This document shows positions 1 through 5,764 of a stretch of 5,854 nucleotides of DNA, piece after piece. The notes beneath the pieces were generated by a model. It was not told the DNA's origin. It made no database searches and saw only the letters and a program-made list of their open reading frames with translations. A program made the translations under genes and the position numbers. Within the stretch, counting starts at the first letter, position 1, and each line of letters starts with the position of its first letter. The DNA comes from Coraliomargarita sp. CAG:312 (GTDB lineage: Bacteria; Verrucomicrobiota; Verrucomicrobiia; Opitutales; Intestinicryptomonadaceae), in contig FR901572.1 in the NCBI GenBank assembly GCA_000438015.1, positions 3,470 to 9,323 of the forward strand. Reading direction: 5' to 3'.

Positions 1-641
1 GCCGAAATATACGGCGGAAGCTTTCCGTAAAGTTCGCGCATGATATCGTCCTCCGACGCCCCGCCGTCAAGAAGCTTTAAAGTTTCAAACATCGCCAAAG
101 CCCTCAGGCTTACCAATTGGGGAACGTTTAAGCGCAGAAAAGCTATCGAATCTTGGGCGAGCCGAATGTCGCCTGAATTTTCCAAGCCTGGATTTACAAG
201 AACCTCCCCGCTAAACGAATAAAAGAAAAGATGCTCGCACTTGGGATCGTAAGGCGAAACCACTTTATGAGAACCGCGCGCATGCCCGCAGTGCAATATG
301 CTGGAACCCAAATTTGAAAAATCGGCGCCGGAAAGCGAATGCAGTTTTTCATACTCGCTAGGGTCGCGTATGCAAGACGCGGCGAGATTGGAATAATCCA
401 TTGTGCGTTTTGACAGCCCTCCCATTTGTGGCTCTATATGCTCTATATGTGAGGTGTTTTTTTTGATGCGGCTCTCGCAATAGCAGCATAAAAATTTCTG
501 GCGCCGCACGAGAGACTCTTTTAGCGCAGCCTTCGCGGCGGAATCCCTAAACCTGTCGTATCCGGCGCCGGGATGCCGGCGCTTCCAGCGTTTAAAACTA
601 TCGGGTGCTTCGTTTTCTGTTGGAATGGGTATGCGCCGCAT
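1..641 (-). CDS. ptuB: PtuB-like HNH endonuclease of a Septu defence module (3' end cut by window edge)
   Basis: This is the likely nuclease effector of the pair, expected to cut nucleic acid when phage infection is sensed through PtuA. Read from the ATG at 641, the frame stays open for 213 codons to the left edge, so the C-terminus is missing. Visible motifs are a Cys-x2-Cys pair (LCCYCE, C52 and C55), then SHIEHIEP (H65, E67, H68), DYSNLAASC (N85, C90) and HCGHARG (C118, H120). Together they give the four-cysteine zinc site and HNH core of the TIGR02646-like family. A later KCEHLFFYSFSGE and a LRLNVPQLVSLR stretch (169-180) match the family's downstream conserved blocks. The start is supported by an AAAGGA Shine-Dalgarno sequence inside the last ptuA codons, and only 3 nt separate the ptuA stop from this ATG, so translation is probably coupled. 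The family and HNH assignment are firm. Defence function is inferred from the neighbouring ATPase. It could equally be the PtuB of a retron-type system if a reverse transcriptase lies outside the window. Confidence 0.88.
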   Translation of the reverse strand, partial: MRRIPIPTENEAPDSFKRWKRRHPGAGYDRFRDSAAKAALKESLVRRQKFLCCYCESRIKKNTSHIEHIEPQMGGLSKRTMDYSNLAASCIRDPSEYEKLHSLSGADFSNLGSSILHCGHARGSHKVVSPYDPKCEHLFFYSFSGEVLVNPGLENSGDIRLAQDSIAFLRLNVPQLVSLRALAMFETLKLLDGGASEDDIMRELYGKLPPYIS

Positions 642-644
642 AGA

Positions 645-1913
645 CTATTTTCCTTTGGGCGCAGACAGCGCGCGGTAAATATATTCCACCCTCAACAGTT
701 CGGGATCGTCGGGGAGAACGTCGGAGAGTTCGTCTATAAGCCTTCCGGCAGTGCCGAATTTTCCGCGGTCTATGCACTCGTAAATAGTCCTAAATTTTGC
801 CTCCACAGACCTCTCCCTTTTCGATTCCATTACGTTTGTCAAAATATCGGCGGGATTTCTGCCGTATTGGGAATCAACACGCTCAAATCTGCATCCCCCC
901 GCTACCGACGCCAACCTGTATGCGACCTTGGCAAAAGACAAAACCGTTGGAGAATGGGTTGATATGACAAACTGGGTTCGCGGAAATATTTTTTGGATTT
1001 TTTCCGCTATTGCAGCCTGCCATGAAGGATGCAAGTGTATGTCCAATTCGTCAACGAGAATTATCGCCTCCGTCTCCAGGGGATTAGTTTTAAAAGGGTT
1101 TGCGACCACCATCCGCAGCGCAATATCGGCAATCAGGGCAACAACAGCTTTTTCTCCCTGCGACAAAAACACGGCGGGAACATTTTTAGCCGACAAAAAC
1201 AACTTTCCATCCCTGACGCAAAACGACCCGAATTCCGGAGATATTTCCGCGAGCGCATTTTTTACTATGCGCAAAAACGCGTATTTTTTTTCTATTTCTG
1301 CCCTGCGCTCATTTCCTTTTTTCAATGGCATTGCCGCGGCTTCGTCAATTTCGGCATCGCGGGACAGCGACATCTTTACAAACCAATCAGCAAAAGTCTT
1401 TATGTCTGTTCCGGCATTGAAAGCCTTTGAATACACGCTTTCGCGCGCTGAAGACGGCAGCGGAGACGCAAATCCGATAGCGTTTCTATCGGCACCGTAA
1501 TAGGCGAATACGGGAATTTCCGCCGACACTCCTTCTTTTGAATCCAGCAGGATTCTCATATCCGCGCCGAATTCTTCGGCCGCGCGCATTCCGTCGGAGT
1601 TTCCCTTCTTGTGCGAGCCTATGTATTTGCACATTTTCAGAGTCATAGGTTCGCCTTTTGAGTTGCGCAAGGACATCTCCAATTCAGCATACTTGGCCCC
1701 GTACGTGACGTCGGTGAACTTTATTTTTTTCCCCGCACCGTCCATCGAGGAAATTTTAACCGGAAGCCACGATAACATTATGGCAATAGCCTCCAAAGCC
1801 GACGATTTCCCGCCGCCGTTCATCCCCGCGAATACGGTTAGGGACTTGTCAAAATCTATCGTCTCGTCCAGCAGGCCCCGGAAATTTTTTAGACTTAGTT
1901 TTTCAATCACCAT
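645..1913 (-). CDS. ptuA: PtuA-like AAA/ABC-type ATPase of a Septu defence module
   Basis: A 422-residue cytoplasmic ATPase, probably the sensor and regulator that holds the HNH nuclease encoded next. The N-terminus has the typical MVIEKLSLKNFRGL strand. Walker A is GMNGGGKSS (30-38), a YYGADRN block lies at 138-144, the ABC signature is LSQGE (250-254), Walker B is ILVDELDIHLHP (285-296) with D288 and E289, and the switch histidine is in ISTHSP (H320). The region between about 150 and 240 holds the insertion between the two ATPase halves. After the ATPase core, a helical tail from about 348 starts SQYGRNPADIL and resembles the C-terminus of Septu and retron Ec78 PtuA proteins. There is no Toprim domain, which argues against an OLD nuclease. 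The ATG at 1913 fits the family start, although its Shine-Dalgarno (AAGAG, 2 nt away) is poor. It is followed after 3 nt by ptuB and preceded by a terminated fabH, so the two defence genes form their own unit. The ATPase assignment is seen directly. The Septu role rests on family knowledge plus the HNH partner. Confidence 0.92.
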   Translation of the reverse strand: MVIEKLSLKNFRGLLDETIDFDKSLTVFAGMNGGGKSSALEAIAIMLSWLPVKISSMDGAGKKIKFTDVTYGAKYAELEMSLRNSKGEPMTLKMCKYIGSHKKGNSDGMRAAEEFGADMRILLDSKEGVSAEIPVFAYYGADRNAIGFASPLPSSARESVYSKAFNAGTDIKTFADWFVKMSLSRDAEIDEAAAMPLKKGNERRAEIEKKYAFLRIVKNALAEISPEFGSFCVRDGKLFLSAKNVPAVFLSQGEKAVVALIADIALRMVVANPFKTNPLETEAIILVDELDIHLHPSWQAAIAEKIQKIFPRTQFVISTHSPTVLSFAKVAYRLASVAGGCRFERVDSQYGRNPADILTNVMESKRERSVEAKFRTIYECIDRGKFGTAGRLIDELSDVLPDDPELLRVEYIYRALSAPKGK

Positions 1914-1938
1914 ATCTCTTTTAGGCGATATTTTCAGT

Positions 1939-1957
1939 TTTGCGGCTCCGACGCAAA
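1939..1957. repeat. Short inverted repeat in the ptuA leader
   Basis: Perfect 6-bp arms TTTGCG and CGCAAA are separated by 7 nt and end about 26 nt upstream of the ptuA ATG. The position would suit an operator or a leader hairpin. No regulator family is recognised and the arms are short, so it may be chance. No convincing -35/-10 pair was found in the leader. Confidence 0.3.
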
Positions 1958-2052
1958 CTTTTTTTAAAATGCCAGGATACGGCCTTTGCTATCTTCCGCC
2001 CGCTCCCCAAAGCGGAGAAACTTTACCAACACGCAGAAAAAAAATCCTCCTA

Positions 2053-2100
2053 AAAAATCCCAAGCACAAAAATTTGGATGCCAAAAACGCGCGGATTTTT
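2053..2100. repeat. Nested AT-rich inverted repeats between the fabH terminator and ptuA
   Basis: Outer arms AAAAATCC (2053-2060) and GGATTTTT (2093-2100) are perfect complements. An inner TTTGG-ATG-CCAAA (2073-2085) can also fold. The element lies in the 266-nt gap between fabH and ptuA, just downstream of the fabH terminator. It could be part of the ptuA leader or a weak second terminator. AT-rich sequence makes such matches easy by chance. Confidence 0.3.
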
Positions 2101-2112
2101 ACCGCAAATGCG

Positions 2113-2150
2113 AAAAAAAAGGGGAAAGCTGCTGCTTTCCACTTTTTTCT
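2113..2150 (-). terminator. Rho-independent terminator after fabH, possibly bidirectional
   Basis: On the minus strand GGAAAGC-AGCA-GCTTTCC forms a perfect 7-bp stem with a 4-nt loop (2123-2140), followed by CC and eight Ts (2120-2113). It starts about 30 nt after the fabH stop. A run of A upstream can pair with the T-tract, and on the plus strand the hairpin is followed by A-C-TTTTTT, so some termination from the other side is possible. It separates the lipid genes from ptuAB. Confidence 0.88.
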
Positions 2151-2179
2151 ATCAGTTAAAGTATTTGGAAAACGGCGCG

Positions 2180-3181
2180 CTAAAATTTTAGTAGAGTCGC
2201 CCCCCAAGTTAGCCCAGCGCCGAAAGCAACTAGCAGCACATAGTCCCCGGCGCGAATGCGCCCAGAGCGCATGGCCTCGTCCAAGGCAATAGGTATTGAC
2301 GCTGAAGACGTGTTTCCGTAGTTTTCAATATTTACATAAACTTTCTCTGATGGAATTTTTAAGCGTTTTGCGACGCTTTCTATTATGCGGGTATTAGCCT
2401 GGTGCGGAATTAGGAGAGCCACATCCTCGGCCTTTATATTGCATATATCCAAAACTTCCAGCGCCTTTTCCTGCATAATCTTTACGGCGTGCTTAAACAC
2501 TTCCCTTCCGTCCATTTGCAGGTAGTGGAGCCCTTCCTTTACGGTCTGTTCGGAAGTCGGCATTAGGGAGCCTCCAGCAGGCATGCGCAACATTGCGGTA
2601 TCTGAACCGTCTGCGCCCAAAACATTACCGATTACGCCCACTCCGACCTTGTCGCTCGCACTTAGAACGGCAGCCCCCGCTCCGTCGCCAAAAAGGACGC
2701 AAGTAGAACGGTCGGACCAGTCAAGCAATGTGCTCATCTTTTCCGAACTCACCACTAGAGCGTTTTTATAAACGCCGGATTGCATCATGCGCGTGGCTAC
2801 TTCCATCCCGTAAACAAATCCCGAGCACGCAGCCTCAAGGTCGAAACAAGGTATGTTGTTGCGTATCCCAAGCTTTGCCTGAAGTATGCAGGCAGTAGAG
2901 GGAAACATCATATCGGGATTCACCGTTGTGAGAACAACCAAGTCAATTTCGTCAGCCCGCAGCCCTGCGCTTTCAAGCGCGCGTTTTGAGGCTTTCAGCG
3001 CCATATCGCTCGTTGCCTCGCCCTCTGCCGCTATATGGCGGCGCTTAATTCCGGAACGCCCGTATATCCATTCGTCGGATGTATCGACGATTTTTGCCAT
3101 ATCGTCGTTGGTAAGGCATTTTTCCGGAACATAACTTCCAGTTCCAGTCACTACGATTGAGTTGGGTTTTGTAAAATTCAT
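2180..3181 (-). CDS. fabH: Beta-ketoacyl-ACP synthase III (FabH)
   Basis: Condenses a short acyl-CoA (usually acetyl-CoA) with malonyl-ACP to start type II fatty-acid synthesis in the cytoplasm. The 333-residue protein has the usual family length. It shows the N-terminal VTGTGSYVPE strand, DTSDEWIYGRSGIKRR (33-48), the nucleophile C119 in DLEAACSGF, the FGDGAGA block (164-170), and the other two catalytic residues H260 in LLIPHQAN and N290 in NYGNTSSAS. The C-terminus ends GAGLTWGATLLKF. The Cys-His-Asn triad is complete, so it should be active. The frame is open upstream as far as a TTG at 3358, but those 59 residues resemble nothing in the family, and the ATG at 3181 places the first core strand where it belongs. 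The ribosome site there is weak. It lies 199 nt after plsX, as in the common rpmF-plsX-fabH cluster. fabD, fabG and acpP are not next to it: a terminator and ptuA follow instead. Confidence 0.96.
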   Translation of the reverse strand: MNFTKPNSIVVTGTGSYVPEKCLTNDDMAKIVDTSDEWIYGRSGIKRRHIAAEGEATSDMALKASKRALESAGLRADEIDLVVLTTVNPDMMFPSTACILQAKLGIRNNIPCFDLEAACSGFVYGMEVATRMMQSGVYKNALVVSSEKMSTLLDWSDRSTCVLFGDGAGAAVLSASDKVGVGVIGNVLGADGSDTAMLRMPAGGSLMPTSEQTVKEGLHYLQMDGREVFKHAVKIMQEKALEVLDICNIKAEDVALLIPHQANTRIIESVAKRLKIPSEKVYVNIENYGNTSSASIPIALDEAMRSGRIRAGDYVLLVAFGAGLTWGATLLKF

Positions 3182-3235
3182 TTCTCTGATAAAATATTTG
3201 GTCTGAGATTTAAGCGTGAAACGATATCTTCCCAC

Positions 3236-3327
3236 GCCGGTTGAAAAACGGGCTGCCTTAAAAAATTTGTAGGCTCCCCGACGATTTTGCAACGCCGACA
3301 ACGCAAACATAATTTCCGTCAACCGGC
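3236..3327 (-). promoter_or_regulatory. Potential structured RNA leader between plsX and fabH
   Basis: Perfect 9-bp inverted-repeat arms, GCCGGTTGA (transcribed first, plus positions 3319-3327) and TCAACCGGC (3236-3244), enclose 74 nt. Inside them lies a second hairpin with a short T-tract. The outer downstream arm begins within that T-tract, so the two folds could compete as in attenuators. It does not match any riboswitch I recognise. By base counting, a 9-bp match somewhere in a gap of this size is uncommon but not rare, so this remains a candidate. Confidence 0.35.
3243..3279 (-). terminator. Weak terminator-like hairpin in the plsX-fabH gap
   Basis: On the minus strand GGG-GA-GCCT pairs with AGGC-AG-CCC, giving a 4-bp stem, a 2x2 internal loop and a 3-bp stem around a 12-nt loop (3250-3279). 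G and TTTTT follow (3249-3244). It lies about 100 nt after the plsX stop and 62 nt before the fabH start. The large loop and broken stem make it weak; it could act as partial terminator or attenuator for fabH. Confidence 0.3.
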
Positions 3328-3380
3328 TCTTATAAAGAACGATGTACGGCAGCGGCAAAAAGCCCCGCCGAAATAAAATG

Positions 3381-4481
3381 TCACTCCTGGACTGTTTCGC
3401 GGCTTTTTAGGATTTCGCGCTCTTTTTCATAGGCTCTTGCCTTGTTTTCCTCCACAATGGAATTAAGCCTGTGCACGTCCTCCTTTATCCGATCGTTCAT
3501 GCGCTTGCGCAAGCAGCGCAGCGTTATTTCCAAAGCTCCCGCAATCTGTTTGCGATTGCTGGAGCCATGAGCCTTTACCACAAGCCCGTTCAGCCCCAGT
3601 AGAGGCGCTCCAGAAAACTTGTCTATGGGCAAACGCTTCTTCATGTCTATAAACGCGCCGCGCGCCAAAAATATGCCGAGCTTGCGAATCCAAGACTTAT
3701 ATATTTCCTCCTTTAGGATGTCTTTAAACATTCTGGCGGAACTCTCAAGGGACTTCAGCACCAGATTTCCGGTAAACCCGTCGCAAACAACCACATCAAA
3801 ATCGCCGTCGAAAAGATTAAATCCTTCCAGAAGCCCCCTGTAATTTATGACACCCTCCTGGGATTTGAAAAGCCTGTGCGCAGTCTGAACAAGCATATTG
3901 CCTTTGCCGTCCTCGGTTCCGTTGCTTAAAAGCCCTACGCGCGGATTTGACACCCCCAAAGCAACTGTCGCATAATTCGCCCCCAAAATAGCATTGTCAA
4001 CCAAGCTTTCAGGCTTGGGATCTGGAGACGCCCCAACGTCTATCATCACAAAATTCTTTGTTTTCCCGGGAATTACCGTACCAAGCGCCGGACGCTCTAT
4101 TCCGTCCATCGTGCGCAGCTTTATAGTTCCACCTGCCATTAAAGCCCCGGTGTTTCCACAACTTAATACAGCATCGGCAGTGCCCAGCTTTACAATCTCT
4201 ATCGCGCGCATCATGGAGGAGTCGCGCTTGGACTTGATTGCCTGTATGGGCTTCTCGTCCATTTCAATCACCTCGGATGCGTGGTATACTTTTATCCTAG
4301 ACTCTCTTATGAGATTATGCCTCAACAGCATAGGAGTTATGACAGACTCGTTGCCGACTATTATAATTTCGTAGTTGGACTTATCTTCCGCGAGAGCTTT
4401 TTTAACGCCGATAATGAGTTCTTCCGGGCCCATATCCGAACCCATCACATCTACTGCAACTGTTGGCGTGGAATTGTTCAC
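3381..4481 (-). CDS. plsX: Phosphate acyltransferase PlsX (acyl-ACP:phosphate acyltransferase)
   Basis: Converts acyl-ACP and phosphate to acyl-phosphate, the donor that PlsY uses to acylate glycerol-3-phosphate at the start of phospholipid synthesis. It is a peripheral membrane enzyme. The 366 residues show the family blocks in order: VAVDVMGSDMGPEE (8-21), KSKRDSSMMRA (83-93), SCGNTGALMAGG (107-118), MIDVGASPDPKPE (146-158), GLLSNGTEDGKGN (183-195), NYRGLLEGFNLF (213-224), VVVCDGFTGNLVLKSLE (230-246), and LLGLNGLVVKAHGSSN (294-309). The usual MGGD reads MGSD here, a mild substitution. The C-terminus from about 325 is a charged helix rich in R, K and E that runs a little past the core. The start is GTG at 4481; the next in-frame ATG would delete the first conserved strand. 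The ribosome site is weak (GGAAAAG, rather far). It lies 161 nt after rpmF with a terminator between them, and fabH follows. Confidence 0.96.
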   Translation of the reverse strand: MNNSTPTVAVDVMGSDMGPEELIIGVKKALAEDKSNYEIIIVGNESVITPMLLRHNLIRESRIKVYHASEVIEMDEKPIQAIKSKRDSSMMRAIEIVKLGTADAVLSCGNTGALMAGGTIKLRTMDGIERPALGTVIPGKTKNFVMIDVGASPDPKPESLVDNAILGANYATVALGVSNPRVGLLSNGTEDGKGNMLVQTAHRLFKSQEGVINYRGLLEGFNLFDGDFDVVVCDGFTGNLVLKSLESSARMFKDILKEEIYKSWIRKLGIFLARGAFIDMKKRLPIDKFSGAPLLGLNGLVVKAHGSSNRKQIAGALEITLRCLRKRMNDRIKEDVHRLNSIVEENKARAYEKEREILKSRETVQE

Positions 4482-4550
4482 TTAAATTATACTTTTCCAA
4501 AAAAGCGCTGAAAGACTCTCCGTTGTCAAATGTACAAGACCAAAAGCAAC

Positions 4551-4564
4551 GGAAGAATTCTTCC
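4551..4564. repeat. Perfect 14-bp palindrome upstream of plsX
   Basis: GGAAGAATTCTTCC is its own reverse complement over all 14 positions with no spacer. It lies between the rpmF terminator and the plsX start, about 70 nt before the GTG, where a repressor site for the lipid genes would be expected. It does not resemble the FapR or FadR consensus that I know, so the binding factor, if any, is unknown. Confidence 0.35.
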
Positions 4565-4573
4565 ATATTATTA

Positions 4574-4610
4574 AGAAAAACGCGGGAGTTATTAATAAAA
4601 ATAATCCCGC
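4574..4610 (-). terminator. Rho-independent terminator after rpmF
   Basis: On the minus strand GCGGGA (4610-4605) pairs with TCCCGC (4587-4582). Inner TTAT/ATAA pairs extend the stem past a bulged C. G and then TTTTTCTT follow (to 4573). It begins 33 nt after the rpmF stop. Its presence means that plsX transcription depends on read-through or on a promoter in the remaining roughly 90 nt. Confidence 0.7.
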
Positions 4611-4642
4611 ATTGCAACTTAAAAACCTGTCGAGCCGGCAGC

Positions 4643-4822
4643 TTAGACCTTCACGCTCACGACCTGGCGGCCGCGATATGTTCCATTTGAGGGGTTAACC
4701 CTGTGCGGAACAAAGAAAGAGCCGTCAGTAGGATCTTTTGCCAACTGGGGAAGCTCATATTTGTTTGCCGCGCGGCGAATGCGCGTACGTTGTTTTGACT
4801 GTTTGCGTTTTGGTTGACCCAT
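4643..4822 (-). CDS. rpmF: 50S ribosomal protein L32
   Basis: A 59-residue basic protein of the large ribosomal subunit. It begins MGQPKRKQSKQRTRIRRAAN, the arginine/lysine-rich N-terminal tail that enters rRNA, and ends in HRVNPSNGTYRGRQVV (40-55), the conserved L32 C-terminal block. No cysteine is present, so it is the zinc-independent type in which the CxxC pairs are lost. The ATG at 4822 has a good Shine-Dalgarno, GAAGG, 7 nt upstream. It lies 30 nt after the membrane gene and 161 nt before plsX, the usual neighbour of L32 in many bacteria. The gene is short but the call is unambiguous from sequence and context. Confidence 0.96.
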   Translation of the reverse strand: MGQPKRKQSKQRTRIRRAANKYELPQLAKDPTDGSFFVPHRVNPSNGTYRGRQVVSVKV

Positions 4823-4852
4823 TGCTTTACCTTCTAAAAATTATTAAAGAGA

Positions 4853-5764
4853 TTAGAACTTAAATTCGAGTTTCGGCTTGTCAACATTTTTTTTACCCCC
4901 TACATGGCAATTAAACTCCCCTCCTGCTTTTAAATTTCTCAAGGCCCTAAATATAAGCAGGAAAGGCAGAAATATTGCGTTTAGGAAAAAAGCCGCCGAT
5001 ATAAAACCTATTGCCGGCGAAGCAAAAAATTCGATTTCTCGGCTTCCACCTTCGCATGAATTTACAACCGCAACCGATGCGATTATTCCTGTATAATAGA
5101 ATACGATAGACGCCGTTCCCGATAAGAATGCCGCAAGCGACGTAAGAAGTTTTCCTGCAATATTGCCATTCTTATCAAATACTTCAGCCGTAAACCAGAC
5201 CAGACCAAACGCCGTTGCGGCGGAAAGAGCGCCACCTAGCGCTTGGAAAGCCAGAAAATCTCCAAAGAAGGCCTCCGCCTTCATCCATCCGTCCGCTACT
5301 CCTTTCGCGTTAAAGTGGGTTGCAATCTTTGAACCGCAAAACGGTTCCATCGCAGCAGACTGGTAGTTTAGGCAAAGCAAAACCGCAAGCGAAAGCACAA
5401 TGGAAACAGAAGCCATAGCCAAATTGCCGCCCAATAAACCAACCGTTCGGCTATTGTAATTGGCGCCATGTTTTTCCGATTTATAGACAAAATATGAAAA
5501 TATAAGCGCGCCCGCACACAATCCAACTATAAGCACAAAAATATTGTAATGCATCCCTATCAATCCCGTAAATATAGCCGGAGATGCAGCTGCAAACAAT
5601 ATTGCCCCCATATATCCTCCGTATTTGTGGACAATTCTCCATGTATTTTCGGAATACATGCTCCAAGGACAACGTATTCCGTAAACCCCGTTCATTGGCA
5701 CAAACATCATGCCAACCATAAGTGGCAACAAAACAAATAAATATATATAAAATATCGAATCCAT
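4853..5764 (-). CDS. SdpI/DUF1648-like integral membrane protein
   Basis: A polytopic inner-membrane protein of 303 residues from the chosen ATG (5764), or 307 from an in-frame TTG at 5776; the numbers here count from the TTG. The ATG is preferred because GGTGG lies 5 nt upstream. About seven hydrophobic segments are visible, near 8-28, 53-74, 78-98, 112-136, 172-197, 210-237 and 250-277. After the first comes YGIRCPWSMYSENTWRIVHK (32-51), which matches the SdpI-family motif G-I-R-T-P-W-x(n)-W-x3-H. After the fourth segment comes ATHFNAKGVADGW (152-164), which matches the DUF1648 pattern H-F-N-x2-G-x2-D-G-W. In Bacillus SdpI, which protects against the SdpC toxin and helps signal its presence, the DUF1648 part comes first, so the order here seems reversed. 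The C-terminus is a short charged cytoplasmic tail rich in lysine. It ends 30 nt before rpmF, and the two may be co-transcribed. Nothing nearby encodes a toxin, so immunity is not established and the role is unknown. Confidence 0.8.
   Translation of the reverse strand: MDSIFYIYLFVLLPLMVGMMFVPMNGVYGIRCPWSMYSENTWRIVHKYGGYMGAILFAAASPAIFTGLIGMHYNIFVLIVGLCAGALIFSYFVYKSEKHGANYNSRTVGLLGGNLAMASVSIVLSLAVLLCLNYQSAAMEPFCGSKIATHFNAKGVADGWMKAEAFFGDFLAFQALGGALSAATAFGLVWFTAEVFDKNGNIAGKLLTSLAAFLSGTASIVFYYTGIIASVAVVNSCEGGSREIEFFASPAIGFISAAFFLNAIFLPFLLIFRALRNLKAGGEFNCHVGGKKNVDKPKLEFKF
4857..4884 (-). promoter_or_regulatory. Possible rpmF promoter within the end of the membrane gene
   Basis: On the minus strand a perfect TTGACA (4884-4879) is followed after 16 nt by TAAGTT (4862-4857), a poor -10 match. 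It lies about 35 nt upstream of the rpmF start codon and overlaps the last codons of the membrane gene. It would give rpmF expression independent of that gene. The weak -10 keeps confidence low. Confidence 0.3.

Noticed and set aside
40..222. Plus-strand frame of 60 codons at the left edge
   Set aside because: It is antisense to ptuB, whose zinc and HNH motifs are clear on the minus strand.
1..2179. Retron with msr-msd RNA and reverse transcriptase
   Set aside because: No reverse-transcriptase frame exists on either strand in the window; upstream of ptuA there is only a leader and fabH.
1989..2207. Minus-strand 72-codon frame overlapping the fabH end
   Set aside because: It runs through the fabH terminator and its translation is low-complexity Phe/Lys from the A/T tracts.
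573..2292. Several plus-strand open frames (573-962, 928-1500, 1029-1430, 1609-2292)
   Set aside because: They lie opposite ptuA and its leader, overlap one another, carry no recognisable domain and read as antisense shadows of a motif-rich gene.
3182..3358. In-frame N-terminal extension of fabH to a TTG at 3358
   Set aside because: The 59 extra residues do not resemble FabH, the start codon is TTG, and the ATG at 3181 gives the standard length and N-terminal strand.
4486..4529. TTGACA (4529-4524) and TATAAT (4491-4486) upstream of plsX as a promoter
   Set aside because: They are 31 nt apart, too far to pair, and the TATAAT is so close to the GTG that transcription would start inside the gene.
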